From Hinthialibacter sp964556895 (GTDB lineage: Bacteria; Hinthialibacterota; Hinthialibacteria; Hinthialibacterales; Hinthialibacteraceae), in assembly GCA_964556895.1 (NCBI GenBank), contig CAZKYC010000005.1:26951-90950 (forward strand): a stretch of 64,000 nt of DNA, written 5' to 3'. Position 1 is the stretch's first letter, and each line of letters opens with the position of its first letter. Of the stretch, positions 16,029-25,280 are shown piece by piece. The notes under the pieces were generated by a model, which had not been told where the DNA came from, ran no database searches, and saw nothing but the letters and a program-made list of their open reading frames with translations. The translations under genes were made by a program, and so were the position numbers.

Positions 16029-17156
16029 TTAGAAGCTGTAGATCACTTCGAAAGCGATGGTGTCTTGGCTGTCTTCGAAGGTGCTTTCGTCAGCGAAAAT
16101 GTCTTGATCGGCGTCATCGTGACGGTATTCAACGCGGGTGAGGAGACCGTCAACAACTTCGTAACCGAGTGTCAAAGTGATTTCCCAAACTTCAACTTCG
16201 CCGAAGCCAGAGAGGAAGCGGACGTCATCTTGGTCTTCCATCCATTCGCCGCGAACCGCGCCGTAGAGTTTGTCGGTGATGTCATAGCGAACATAACCAG
16301 CGATGCCCCACCAGTCGGCGTCGCTGCCAGTAGCGGTAGCATCTTCGGCGTTGCCATAGTCAAAGTTGGCGCCGAGGAGGAGTTGATCGGTGGCTTGCCA
16401 GGTGGCAACCAAGTCATACAAGAAGGTGTAAGACCCATTGTCGCCGACCATTTCAGGCCCATAAGCGATTGAGTTCTGAATGTAGATGTCGTCAGTCGGC
16501 ATGGTGCGGATGGCAACGTGGTGGGAGAGGCTGTCGTTATTGTCTTCGACATTGTCCCAGCCTTGGGTCAGGCCATAGCTGACTTCCCACATTTCATTGA
16601 TGGTGTAAGTCAAGCGGGCGCCTGTGTGGGTAAACGGAATGGCGAGACCGAACAAGAACGAACGGCTGAACTGATCATTCCCGCCGCTTTCGATGACTTC
16701 GTAGCCGTGCCATGTGGCGAAACGACCGAGGTCAATGGTCAAACCATTGCCGATCGGAGCGATGTAGGAGATATAGGCTTGATAGATGTTAAGATTGTCA
16801 TCAGCCAATGGGTTATCTCCGTTACCAGGAATGCTGTCACCGCCAATAATCGGGGCGTCTTCGCCATACAGCATATCGACGCGGAAGCCGACTTCGTCAA
16901 CGTCTTCCGGCAATTTGTCGATGTACAGTTGGAAGGCATGAATGTCTACGAAATCGCCGTCATCGGTGTCGAAGATACGGGCGGAGTTCATCATGCCATC
17001 CGGGTCATTCAAGTTGAAGGTGGAAGCAACGTCCAAGTAACCACCCAACTCAACGCCCCACAGCATGTCAGCGGTAGCATCGGCGAGCGGGCCAGCACTG
17101 ACGGGTAACGCCATCGCAACTGCCATTACAACACTCAGAAACAGTTTGCTTTTCAT
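16029..17156 (-). CDS. Outer-membrane beta-barrel porin (OmpL/BBP2-like)
   Basis: A signal peptide (MKSKLFLSVVMAVAMALPVSAG) precedes a 375-residue protein made of alternating polar/hydrophobic strands rich in Tyr, Trp, Asp and Gly and ending YSF, the usual C-terminal Phe of outer-membrane barrels. VELGGYLDVASTFNLNDP opens the barrel, and IDLGRFATWHGYEVIESGGN is typical of the putative beta-barrel porin-2 (OmpL-like) family. It probably allows passive diffusion of small solutes. AAGGAGAG lies eight bases before the ATG. The 5' region (17157-17590) is AT-rich and carries a direct repeat, AAATACCACAC, that may be an operator. A perfect hairpin lies downstream. Confidence 0.85.
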   Translation of the reverse strand: MKSKLFLSVVMAVAMALPVSAGPLADATADMLWGVELGGYLDVASTFNLNDPDGMMNSARIFDTDDGDFVDIHAFQLYIDKLPEDVDEVGFRVDMLYGEDAPIIGGDSIPGNGDNPLADDNLNIYQAYISYIAPIGNGLTIDLGRFATWHGYEVIESGGNDQFSRSFLFGLAIPFTHTGARLTYTINEMWEVSYGLTQGWDNVEDNNDSLSHHVAIRTMPTDDIYIQNSIAYGPEMVGDNGSYTFLYDLVATWQATDQLLLGANFDYGNAEDATATGSDADWWGIAGYVRYDITDKLYGAVRGEWMEDQDDVRFLSGFGEVEVWEITLTLGYEVVDGLLTRVEYRHDDADQDIFADESTFEDSQDTIAFEVIYSF

Positions 17157-17291
17157 ATTCTTTTCTCTCCTTAACTCTTTTCTCAGAACAAGTGTAAGAC
17201 CAGTATTACGGTCAGGATTCGGATGTTATTCTAAGACAACTGACCACCTCGTCAATCAAAAAGCATCAAAAACCTCAGAAAAGTGTTACCT

Positions 17292-17321
17292 AAATACCAC
17301 ACCTTAACAAAAATACCACAC
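17292..17321 (-). promoter_or_regulatory. Direct repeat AAATACCACAC upstream of the porin, possible operator
   Basis: The 11-base word occurs at 17292-17302 and 17311-17321, 19 bases apart, about 140 bases upstream of the porin start. The spacing of nearly two helical turns fits a dimer of regulators. No other feature is seen in the AT-rich stretch 17157-17520. Confidence 0.3.
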
Positions 17322-17529
17322 ATCAGATGCGGGCCCAGAAAGAAAAATGTCTACATAACGATTAAATAACATTCCGCTAGACTATATAACATATTCATGT
17401 AACTATACTTAATAGAATTAAAAATTAATTTTAGTTAATATAATCAAAGTTATCTTACTAGAAATTAGATTTTACCTGAATGTAAAGAAACATGTTTCTG
17501 GATTCATGAACCATTGTTTGTTTTGAGGC

Positions 17530-17558
17530 TTGGCAAGCATATACACGGCGCCTACAAT
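17530..17558 (+). promoter_or_regulatory. Sigma-70-type promoter of trpEG
   Basis: TTGGCA (17530-17535) and TACAAT (17553-17558) are separated by exactly 17 bases. The trpE ATG is 33 bases after the -10 box. No leader peptide or attenuator fits in that space. Confidence 0.7.
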
Positions 17559-17590
17559 GAGAAAACGCTCTCGAAACTTGGTAATTACTG

Positions 17591-19075
17591 ATGTATTACC
17601 CCTCGTTTGACCAATTTAACGCGCTCTCAAAGCAGGGAAACTGCATCCCGGTGAGCCGCGTCATCATGGCTGATCTTGAAACGCCGGTCACAGCGTTTAT
17701 GAAACTGGCGCTAGACGCTCCTCATGCCTTCATGCTTGAAAGCGTTGAACATGGCGAAAAACTAGGGCGTTTTTCATTCATTGGGTGTAATCCATCCCAT
17801 CGGTTTATCAGCCGCGACAATACACTCATCGAGTTTCACAACGGGACAGAAACAAAGCATGAAGTAAAACGCGGCGAAGACCCACTCCATTTTCTCGAGC
17901 AATTCACCAAGCGCTTTCAGCCTGCACCGGTTGAAGGCATGCCGCCGTTTTATGGCGGCTTGGTTGGGTTTTTGGGTTATGAGATGATTCAGTTTTTTGA
18001 AAAACTGAATTTCAATAACGAACATTCCATGGCGACGCCGGATTCGGTGTTTTATTATGCTGACACCGTCGTCGCGTTTGACCACTTCGACCGCACCATT
18101 CGCGTCATTCATAACGCATACATCGACGGCGATGTTCAAGCCGCCTATGACAAAGCGGTTGAAGCCATTGATAACGTAGTAAAACAATTACAAGCGCCAT
18201 TGCCTCAGACCCGTTTTGGCGCAGGGCGTAATGATGAACCGCAATATCAATCTAACGTAAAACCCGACACCTTCAAACAATCGGTCGAACAAGCCAAAGA
18301 ATACATTCGCGCTGGCGATGTCTGTCAGGTCGTGATCGGCATTCGCAACCAGATGGAATTCGAATCAACTCCGTTGGATCTCTATCGCGCCTTGAGGCGA
18401 GTGAACCCATCTCCCTACACGTTCTTTTTCCGTTGCGATGACATGTGTCTGGTTGGCGGGTCGCCGGAAATTTTGGTGAAACTAGAAGATGAACGCGTCA
18501 CCTACCGCCCCATCGCCGGGACGCGCCGCCGGGGCCGCACGTCTGAAGAAGACGCCTTCTTTGAAAAAGAACTCATCAACGACCCCAAAGAACAAGCCGA
18601 ACACATTATGTTGGTCGACTTGGGGCGAAATGACATCGGCAGGGTCTGTAAGTTTCATACTGTCGAAGTGACCGATTTGATGTATGTCGAGCGCTATTCT
18701 CATGTCATGCACTTGGTTTCAAATGTTGAAGGCGTGATCAATGACGGCCAAACCGGGTTCGATGTGATGCGCGCGGTTTTCCCGGCGGGAACGGTTACCG
18801 GCGCGCCAAAAGTTCGCGCGATGGAAATCATTGAAGAACTCGAAACCACCAAGCGCGGGCCCTACGCAGGCGCGTTGGGCTACTTTGGCCTTTCAGGCGA
18901 TATCGATTTTTGTATCACTCTTCGCACCATCGTCACCGTCGGCGCCACCGCCTTCGTCCAGGCCGGGGCGGGAATCGTTGCGGATTCTGAGCCGGAGTTA
19001 GAATATAAAGAGTGCATGAACAAAAGCCGCGCGATGTTGCGGGCGATTGAACTGGCCGAAGGTTCAAAGGAATAA
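17591..19075 (+). CDS. trpE: Anthranilate synthase component I
   Basis: The 494-residue protein contains the LES element of the tryptophan feedback site (HAFMLESVEHGEKLGRFSFI), PFYGGLVGFLGYEMI, and the catalytic chorismate-binding core: SPEILVKLEDERVTYRPIAG, TRRRGRTSEED, ERYSHVMHLVSNVEG, VFPAGTVTGAPKVRAMEII and QAGAGIVADSEPELEYKEC. It makes anthranilate from chorismate with ammonia supplied by TrpG, whose gene starts two bases after its stop. The promoter at 17530 leaves a leader of about 26 bases, too short for a ribosome-mediated attenuator. The rest of the trp pathway is not in the window. Confidence 0.96.
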   Translation: MYYPSFDQFNALSKQGNCIPVSRVIMADLETPVTAFMKLALDAPHAFMLESVEHGEKLGRFSFIGCNPSHRFISRDNTLIEFHNGTETKHEVKRGEDPLHFLEQFTKRFQPAPVEGMPPFYGGLVGFLGYEMIQFFEKLNFNNEHSMATPDSVFYYADTVVAFDHFDRTIRVIHNAYIDGDVQAAYDKAVEAIDNVVKQLQAPLPQTRFGAGRNDEPQYQSNVKPDTFKQSVEQAKEYIRAGDVCQVVIGIRNQMEFESTPLDLYRALRRVNPSPYTFFFRCDDMCLVGGSPEILVKLEDERVTYRPIAGTRRRGRTSEEDAFFEKELINDPKEQAEHIMLVDLGRNDIGRVCKFHTVEVTDLMYVERYSHVMHLVSNVEGVINDGQTGFDVMRAVFPAGTVTGAPKVRAMEIIEELETTKRGPYAGALGYFGLSGDIDFCITLRTIVTVGATAFVQAGAGIVADSEPELEYKECMNKSRAMLRAIELAEGSKE

Positions 19076-19077
19076 GC

Positions 19078-19644
19078 ATGCTTCTCGTCATTGATAATTA
19101 CGATTCGTTTACTTACAACCTGGTCCAATATCTGGGCGAGTTAGGCGCGGATATGGAAGTATTTCGTAATGACGAGATCACGCTAGACGAAATCACCAAG
19201 AAAAACCCAACCGGCATTCTCATCTCGCCCGGCCCCTGTACGCCGGATGACGCGGGCATTTCACTCTCAGTCATCGACCGCTTTCATCAAGAGAAACCCA
19301 TATTCGGCGTCTGTTTAGGCCATCAGGCTGTCGGACAACATTTTGGCGGAAACGTGGTTCGCGCCGCGCGTGTTATGCACGGTAAAACATCACTGATTTA
19401 TCACAAACGTCATGGTATCCTCGAAGGCCTCGATAACCCGTTTGTCGCTACGCGATATCATTCTTTACTTGTCGAGCGCGAGACGTTCCCAGACTGCCTA
19501 GAAATTACTGCTGAAACCGACCAAGGCGAGATCATGGGGCTTCAACATAAATCCCTTCCGATTTTCGGCGTCCAATTCCACCCAGAATCAATTCTCACCG
19601 TTGAAGGAAAGCGCCTATTAGGCAACTTTCTTGAACTTATATAG
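19078..19644 (+). CDS. trpG: Anthranilate synthase component II (glutamine amidotransferase)
   Basis: The 188-residue class I amidotransferase has IDNYDSFTYNLVQYLGELGA at the start, the oxyanion ISPGPCTPDDAG, the nucleophile Cys in FGVCLGHQAVGQHFGG, and the His-Glu of FGVQFHPESILT. It passes ammonia from glutamine to TrpE. The two genes are two bases apart and translationally coupled. Such proteins can also serve as PabA in folate synthesis, and no separate pabA is seen here. The reading frame is complete and of standard length. Confidence 0.95.
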   Translation: MLLVIDNYDSFTYNLVQYLGELGADMEVFRNDEITLDEITKKNPTGILISPGPCTPDDAGISLSVIDRFHQEKPIFGVCLGHQAVGQHFGGNVVRAARVMHGKTSLIYHKRHGILEGLDNPFVATRYHSLLVERETFPDCLEITAETDQGEIMGLQHKSLPIFGVQFHPESILTVEGKRLLGNFLELI

Positions 19645-19757
19645 ACTTATATAACCTATCAATAATCCATCCCTTTTATCGTTTTCTTGTTCTCTATATG
19701 ACTGATGGGGGTAGCATGGTATTATCAAATATGATATTTACTTAATAATCAACGCAC

Positions 19758-22031
19758 ATGTTTTTAGACAAATTTTGGTTTATTAAACTATATGCAGAAA
19801 TTTCACCCATGAAACTCACCCCATCTGCATTGGCTATGCTTAAATCGATCATTGCGGCAATTACGCTCGCCTGCCTCGGCCATTTTCTCCTTCAAATTTC
19901 TATTTCTAATTGTATGTTTTTTGCAATCATACCGATCATCACAGCCTCTCAACGATACACGAAACGGTATTATTTGTTCGCTCTGGCCATTAGCGCAGCG
20001 CTGAGTCTCATTGTGTTTTATAATGAAACCAGCGGATTTAGGAAAAGCGTTGAAACGTTAGCCATTATTTTTGTCATTCTAATCTATATATCAGAAACGC
20101 TTTTTCGCACATTTCAACGTTGCCGCAAGACGATCAAAAGGTTAGATGACAGCCAAGCAAAATTGGCCAGCATTTTTCGCGCCGCCCCAGTTGCAATAGG
20201 GTCTGTCAACAACCGAGTCATCCAATGGGGCAATGAGCGCTTGGAACAGATGCTTGGGTATTCGAAAGAGGAACTGGTTGGCCGCAACGCGCGTTTTTTA
20301 TACCCAAGCGAAGAAGAATACCTTCGCGTCGGCGAGGTCAAATACCTCCAAGTTGAGAAATTTGGCATTGGCACGGTAAAAACCCAATGGAAGCGTAAAG
20401 ATGGTGAAATGATTGATTTAATTTTATCTTCTTCTTCCTTGAATGCTGATGATCTGTCTGAAGGAATGATTTTCACCGCGCTTGATATATCTGATTTGAA
20501 ACAAACCAAAAAAACCAATCAGATGCTGGCCGAAGCCATAGAACACGCCGCCGAGAGCGTTTTTATCACCAACACAAATGGCGATATCGAATATGTCAAC
20601 GCGGCGTTTGAATCAATCACGGGGTTTTCAAAAAAAGATGCCATTGGCCAGAATCCGCGCATCTTAAAAAGCAGTAAACATAGCGAAGAGTTTTATAAAG
20701 AGTTATGGAACACGCTAGTAGCGGGTAAGGTTTGGAAACACCGCATCATCAACAAGCAAAAAGACGAAACTCTCTTCCCATGCGATTTGACAATTTCTCC
20801 AGTCACAGACGACGCGAACAATGTAGTCAATTACGTCGCCGTGATGCGCGACGTCTCGCGTGAAACCGAACTGGAAGAACAACTCAATCAAGCCCAGAAG
20901 ATGGAAGCCATCGGCCAACTCGCCGGGGGCGTCGCCCATGATTTTAACAATCTGATGCTCGTCGTGACCGGATATGGCGAACTCGCCCAGGGACGGCTTT
21001 GCCATGACCATCCAGTACAATCAGACCTCGACCAAATCATTCATGCTGGCCAACAAGCAGCGGCGGTGACCCGCCAATTATTGGCGTTCAGCCGAAAAGA
21101 AGTCATTCAGCCTCGCCAAATTCAGTTAAACGAGGTTCTTCAACAACGCGAAAATATGTTAAAGCGGTTTTTAGGCGAAACCGTCTCACTTCATTTCTAT
21201 CTTGACCCCCAGTTGGGCCTCATTGTATTTGACCCAACCCAGATTGAGCAGATTATAATAAATTTATGCCTCAACGCCCGCGACGCCATGCCGCAGGGAG
21301 GCAAGATTACCATCGAAACATCAAACATCGAGCTCGATGAAGCCTATACAAACCGAAAGTTAAATTTAGACCCAGGCGCTTACATTCTGCTTTCGATCAG
21401 CGATACCGGGACCGGGATTGACAGCGCTGCGCTGCCTCATATTTTTGAGCCGTTTTACACCACAAAGCAACCGGAAAAAGGCACGGGGCTGGGCCTGTCT
21501 ACGGTATATGGCATCGTCAAACAAAACCACGGTCACATCTCTGTCTATAGTGAAATCGAACAAGGCACAACCTTTAAACTCTATTTCAAACGAACCACCG
21601 CCGGGGTTCAACCAACACAAGAACCCTCAAGCCCCAGCGACTCGTTTTGTGGTACAGAGACCATTATATTGGTTGAAGACGACGCCGCAGCGCGGGAGTT
21701 TATTTTAGAAACCCTAAAAGAGAGCGGCTATCACGTTTTAGGCGCCCAGCACTCAGACGAGGCCATTGAAATGTTTGAGTCATCCAGTAAAACCGTTGAC
21801 CTGCTGCTCAGCGATGTTGTATTGCCATATATGAGCGGTCGTGAACTCGCCGACGCGCTTCTGGCCAAACAACCGTCCCTGCCCGTATTGTTTATCTCGG
21901 GCTATACCGCAAACGCAATCGTACATAACGGAACCGTCGATGAAGGGTTCCATTTACTACAAAAGCCTTTCACGCCGTTGCAACTCAAAAAAGCGGTGCG
22001 GGAACGGTTGGATTCAGCAAAAGAAAACTAG
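19758..22031 (+). CDS. PAS-domain hybrid histidine kinase with C-terminal receiver
   Basis: The 757-residue protein has three or four membrane helices within residues 25-115, a PAS domain at about 135-250 (NERLEQMLGYSKEELVGRNA), a second PAS at 255-375 (VNAAFESITGFSKKDAIGQN), a HisKA dimerisation domain with His394 in GGVAHDFNNLM, a HATPase domain (N box CLNARDAMPQGG, G boxes DTGTGID and GTGLGLSTVYG), and a receiver from about 645 (LVEDDAAAREF, acceptor Asp in LLLSDVVLPYMSG). It probably autophosphorylates and passes phosphate to its own receiver. No HPt or DNA-binding partner is adjacent. It resembles the kinase at 42.7 kb from the HisKA onwards. The start at 19758 lacks a clear Shine-Dalgarno; Met18 is an alternative. 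Confidence 0.92.
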   Translation: MFLDKFWFIKLYAEISPMKLTPSALAMLKSIIAAITLACLGHFLLQISISNCMFFAIIPIITASQRYTKRYYLFALAISAALSLIVFYNETSGFRKSVETLAIIFVILIYISETLFRTFQRCRKTIKRLDDSQAKLASIFRAAPVAIGSVNNRVIQWGNERLEQMLGYSKEELVGRNARFLYPSEEEYLRVGEVKYLQVEKFGIGTVKTQWKRKDGEMIDLILSSSSLNADDLSEGMIFTALDISDLKQTKKTNQMLAEAIEHAAESVFITNTNGDIEYVNAAFESITGFSKKDAIGQNPRILKSSKHSEEFYKELWNTLVAGKVWKHRIINKQKDETLFPCDLTISPVTDDANNVVNYVAVMRDVSRETELEEQLNQAQKMEAIGQLAGGVAHDFNNLMLVVTGYGELAQGRLCHDHPVQSDLDQIIHAGQQAAAVTRQLLAFSRKEVIQPRQIQLNEVLQQRENMLKRFLGETVSLHFYLDPQLGLIVFDPTQIEQIIINLCLNARDAMPQGGKITIETSNIELDEAYTNRKLNLDPGAYILLSISDTGTGIDSAALPHIFEPFYTTKQPEKGTGLGLSTVYGIVKQNHGHISVYSEIEQGTTFKLYFKRTTAGVQPTQEPSSPSDSFCGTETIILVEDDAAAREFILETLKESGYHVLGAQHSDEAIEMFESSSKTVDLLLSDVVLPYMSGRELADALLAKQPSLPVLFISGYTANAIVHNGTVDEGFHLLQKPFTPLQLKKAVRERLDSAKEN

Positions 22032-22041
22032 AGGGAAGTTA

Positions 22042-22123
22042 TACGAGGAGAGGGACTCGAACCCTCACGGCCTGGGCCACTAGATCCTAAATCTAGCGCG
22101 TCTACCAATTCCGCCACCCTCGC
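22042..22123 (-). tRNA. tRNA-Leu(UAG)
   Basis: The minus strand folds as a class II tRNA of 82 bases. The acceptor is GCGAGGG with TCCTCGT (G-U pairs at both ends), the anticodon arm CTAGA-TTTAGGA-TCTAG with anticodon TAG, a long variable arm follows, and the T arm is GAGGG-TTCGAGT-CCCTC. CCA is not encoded. It lies just after the hybrid kinase gene on the opposite strand. Confidence 0.95.
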
Positions 22124-22139
22124 ATTGAGTTCGACGAGT

Positions 22140-22168
22140 ATTGTATTCACTGACGATTCAACCGACAA
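22140..22168 (-). promoter_or_regulatory. Probable promoter of tRNA-Leu
   Basis: On the minus strand TTGTCG (22168-22163) and TACAAT (22145-22140) are 17 bases apart, 17 bases before the tRNA 5' end. Confidence 0.55.
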
Positions 22169-22258
22169 CCGGTTGAAATACTGTCAACCTCTCAATCGTC
22201 ATTCATGAAAAGCGTCCATGCCGGTTTAAATTGAGATAAACAATCAACGGTTGGTTTT

Positions 22259-22442
22259 TATCGTTGTATTTGGCCTGGGTACAGCTCCGCTCGCTTCGGC
22301 GCCGTTCCGCTTTGTTGCACAGGCGCTCACAGAGTTGCACCCATGCCTGAGTTGGATTGTCTATTATTGATAGGACGAATATCGTTTTTTGACCCAATTC
22401 TAGGTCATCCAGCAAGAGAAGTATTCAAATATCGGAAGAACC
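22259..22442 (-). repeat. R1 palindromic dispersed repeat, copy B
   Basis: This copy is 184 bases, aligned without gaps to 6812-6995. Its left end on the minus strand covers the last five codons and the stop of the membrane protein gene at 22425 (Gly-Ser-Ser-Asp-Ile-stop). Confidence 0.85.
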
Positions 22443-23087
22443 TTTTTTTTTATGAAAATAAGCCTGAAAGGTAAGAAAGATCAAGATTGGTATGCCGAGT
22501 TCTATTATTTCTTCCACCACCGTGGCATACTCCGACGCCCGATCGCCTAATTCGAAACCGAGCCCCCGAACTTTTCTTGCGATTCCATCCAACGATTTTG
22601 ATAAGACCAAAAATAAAAAAACCATAAGAGAGCCGATTGAGATAATCGATTTGTTTTTTAAGCCAGACAAAAAACTGGCGAAATTATGATAAATTATAGA
22701 CGCAATGGCATAGAGTAGTAAACAATACACAATCGCTCCGACCAGTTTCTCTAGCAAGGTAACATCGGGGCTAAAATAAAACTTTGGTTTAAGCGTGCTC
22801 ATGGGGGTGAAAATCTTGTCAAAATCCAATTCTCTGAGCATAAACAAGATGAGCAGAACAAGAAATACATGGCCCTGCTTCAAAAAAGCAGGCCCGCCAG
22901 CATAAACAATTAAAACTATGCACGCGAGATAACTAACTAGTGTAGCGCCTTCTATCAGCCCATTTTCTTTTAACAAGACCTCTCTGGCTTTATCCTCAAT
23001 GAGGAGGGACAACACAAATAACAAAAGCAGAAACGCGCCTGTAATAATAAAGCCTGTCAACGTCTTTTTGTCTTCTTGATTCTTCAT
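22425..23087 (-). CDS. Hypothetical polytopic membrane protein
   Basis: The 220-residue protein (start ATG 23087, MKNQEDKK) has about six hydrophobic spans, among them GFIITGAFLLLLFVLSLLI, ATLVSYLACIVLIVYAG, LVGAIVYCLLLYAIASIIY and IISIGSLMVFLFLVLSKSL. The last helix (IPILIFLTFQAYFHKKKG) follows a conserved-looking EEIIELGIP stretch. I do not recognise a family and see no active-site motif. The stop codon and final residues are supplied by the end of an R1 repeat, so the natural C-terminus may have been altered by insertion. The 387 bases between this gene and the GT4 gene (23088-23474) hold no feature I can support. Confidence 0.6.
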   Translation of the reverse strand: MKNQEDKKTLTGFIITGAFLLLLFVLSLLIEDKAREVLLKENGLIEGATLVSYLACIVLIVYAGGPAFLKQGHVFLVLLILFMLRELDFDKIFTPMSTLKPKFYFSPDVTLLEKLVGAIVYCLLLYAIASIIYHNFASFLSGLKNKSIISIGSLMVFLFLVLSKSLDGIARKVRGLGFELGDRASEYATVVEEIIELGIPILIFLTFQAYFHKKKGSSDI

Positions 23088-23474
23088 TCTACCAGTGAAC
23101 ACCAGTTGTTACATGCAGTTACCAGATGCGATGCCTCGGGCCGCCTCCGTGTATTGTTTCAAAGACCAACACCTGGTGGACAAGAGATTTTTCTGGCTGA
23201 TCAGGCTTGACGCCAATCATAGTCTAGACTCTAGCGAGTGTCAAAATATCGTGTGGATTGAAGTGGTTTTTTGAGTGTTTAGGGGGGATGGAGAATGACG
23301 TCGAGAATGGCTTGGTCGATTCGTTCAATTTAAGCCCGGTCGGGCTGTTCGACGATAGATGAGCGGTGGTTATGCCAATCTTCAAGCGGAAAGATAAGGT
23401 CTGGTTCAAAAAAAACGGCCTACAATAAACTGGTTGAAACATCACCGCGATAAGAACGACACAAACATTCGGTC

Positions 23475-25280
23475 TTAAGATGTCTCTCTCTTTGCGAGTA
23501 ATATCTGATATTGGCCTTCCATCCATTCGGCGTCGTATTCGAGGGTTTTGACCGACGCGGGGTCAGGCCGAATTTGTTCGATCAATTGCGGCTCATCCAC
23601 ACATCGCGCCAGACAAGCGGAGAGCGACCCAGCGTCGCCGACGTCAAACAGCAGACCGTTCTCGCCGTCTTTGACCAGGTCGGCCATGCCGCCGAAGTTT
23701 GATGTAATGACCGGCACACGCGCCAAAAAGGCTTCATGAATCGTGATGGGTGAATTCTCAAACCAGATTGAGGGGACAATCAGCGCGTCGGTTTGAGCGA
23801 GTATCGCGGGGATGTCTCTGTTCTCCGCCCTGCCCCTCAGCCTGACGCCGGGGTGGGCAATGAGTTTTTGGATGCGCTTGACGTAGCCGGTGAATTCGTC
23901 CGTCGGGCCGAACACATTGAGCACCGCTGCGTCATGGGGCAGGCGGTTAAAGGCGTCAATCAACACATGGACGCCTTTATGTTCGACCAATGTGCCGACG
24001 TAGGTGAACCGAACCGGACGCTTCGGCGGCTGGCTGGGCGAGTGATAGCCCAGGTTGGCGATGCCGTAGTCGCTAAACACAATCTTGTCTTTCGGCATTC
24101 CATATTCGATGTAGGTTTTTCGCAAGAACGGCGAGGGAGAAACAAACAGATCAATCTGGTCAAATAGAGTAAGCGTTTTGTTGCGCCGCGATTCGACCTG
24201 CTTCTGCAAACGGGCGCGTTGGATGCGCCCTAGAAACGATTCGCCCCAATCGCGAACCCGAGAGGTCAAGCTGGGCGCGTCTTCGACAGGCTCTGATGAA
24301 ATTAAGCGGGGCTCGCCCCACGCCGCAGCGCAAAATTCATTGCTGTCGCCTGAATGGGCTTCGGTTTCAAACGAAAGCGTAAACGGCTTTGAAGACGCGT
24401 CGAGTGGAATCGACGCGTCATGCCAACCCTGGTCACTGGAATTTTCTTTGGCGTGGAGCGCGTGTTCAAACACCGTTTCATCATCTCTCTTGATTCGGAA
24501 CAACACGCCGGCCCCCGGTTTATCGTATGTGCTGGGGTCCATCGCATACGAAACATGCAAATCAGCGCCTACAGGCGTTTTACGCCGAATTGACACCGTC
24601 GCAGGCGGATGGGCGAACAAGACGTCGCGAGTAACGTCATGGATGGTAAGCGAACCACGCGCGACAAACTCGCTGCGCTGGGTTTTGATGGCTCCACGTT
24701 GGAGTTGCGATAATAATGTCGGGTCGTTGGGCTTGTCGAGCCGGTTGAGAATTCGTTTCAACAAACGCGAGGCGCCCGTCAATGAATAGGCGTACCGAGA
24801 AATACACCCGGCGCAGAGTGATGTATCGACCTCATGGCAGACCATGCCCTCGCCGCGAAAACGCTGGCCGCCGCCGCGCGGGCAAGTCAACCAATAGTCA
24901 TGTAACGTAAACACGGTTGGAATGTTTCGCTTACGGCATAACGCGACGCAGCCATACGACAATGAATGAAGGTGGTGAAAGTGGACGATATCAGGCCGCC
25001 ATTCATCCAGGTAGGCTTCAAATTCGCGCTCCACTTCGGGGTTCAGATAGGTTTCATGAAAGGTGTTATACGAATGGTTGTTGACGATCTCAACAAACGG
25101 CAGGCCGTCATACTCTCCCCGCCGCGTCGAGAAGGCCGGGCGGTCATGATCGACCTCGCTGTAAAACAGAGACACCTCGTGACCGCGTTGTTGCAGCCCT
25201 TTGCTCAAATGATAACAATAGAGTTCTGAGCCAGCTTGATGATTGGGCAGAAAATCATGAATAACGTGAAGCGCTCTCAT
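23475..25280 (-). CDS. GT4-family glycosyltransferase with inserted beta-sandwich domain
   Basis: The 601 residues are about 200 longer than a normal GT4 enzyme. The N-terminal GT-B half is at 1-180 (MRALHVIHDFLPNHQAGSEL, LHDYWLTCPRGG, and a Cys cluster at 133, 148, 156 and 159 typical of some GT4s). The C-terminal half is at 375-600 (FTYVGTLVEHKGVHVLIDAF; SIWFENSPITIHEAFLARVP carrying the EX7E-type donor site). Between them, residues 205-330 form a domain with alternating strands (GAGVLFRIKRDDETVFEHAL, DQGWHDASIPLD, AAAWGEPRLI) that reads like a jelly-roll carbohydrate-binding module. It overlaps the methyltransferase gene by four bases (ATGA) and ends the Wzt operon. It probably adds a sugar to the exported polysaccharide. 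Confidence 0.88.
   Translation of the reverse strand: MRALHVIHDFLPNHQAGSELYCYHLSKGLQQRGHEVSLFYSEVDHDRPAFSTRRGEYDGLPFVEIVNNHSYNTFHETYLNPEVEREFEAYLDEWRPDIVHFHHLHSLSYGCVALCRKRNIPTVFTLHDYWLTCPRGGGQRFRGEGMVCHEVDTSLCAGCISRYAYSLTGASRLLKRILNRLDKPNDPTLLSQLQRGAIKTQRSEFVARGSLTIHDVTRDVLFAHPPATVSIRRKTPVGADLHVSYAMDPSTYDKPGAGVLFRIKRDDETVFEHALHAKENSSDQGWHDASIPLDASSKPFTLSFETEAHSGDSNEFCAAAWGEPRLISSEPVEDAPSLTSRVRDWGESFLGRIQRARLQKQVESRRNKTLTLFDQIDLFVSPSPFLRKTYIEYGMPKDKIVFSDYGIANLGYHSPSQPPKRPVRFTYVGTLVEHKGVHVLIDAFNRLPHDAAVLNVFGPTDEFTGYVKRIQKLIAHPGVRLRGRAENRDIPAILAQTDALIVPSIWFENSPITIHEAFLARVPVITSNFGGMADLVKDGENGLLFDVGDAGSLSACLARCVDEPQLIEQIRPDPASVKTLEYDAEWMEGQYQILLAKRETS

Noticed and set aside
16518..17108. 196-codon plus-strand ORF
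   Set aside because: Antisense to the porin, with no ribosome site or family match.
23224..23526. 100-codon minus-strand ORF after the GT4 gene
   Set aside because: It begins inside the GT4 end in another frame, lacks a ribosome site and has no recognisable motif.
24178..24789. 203-codon plus-strand ORF
   Set aside because: Antisense to the GT4 gene; Ser/Thr-rich composition expected from its complement.
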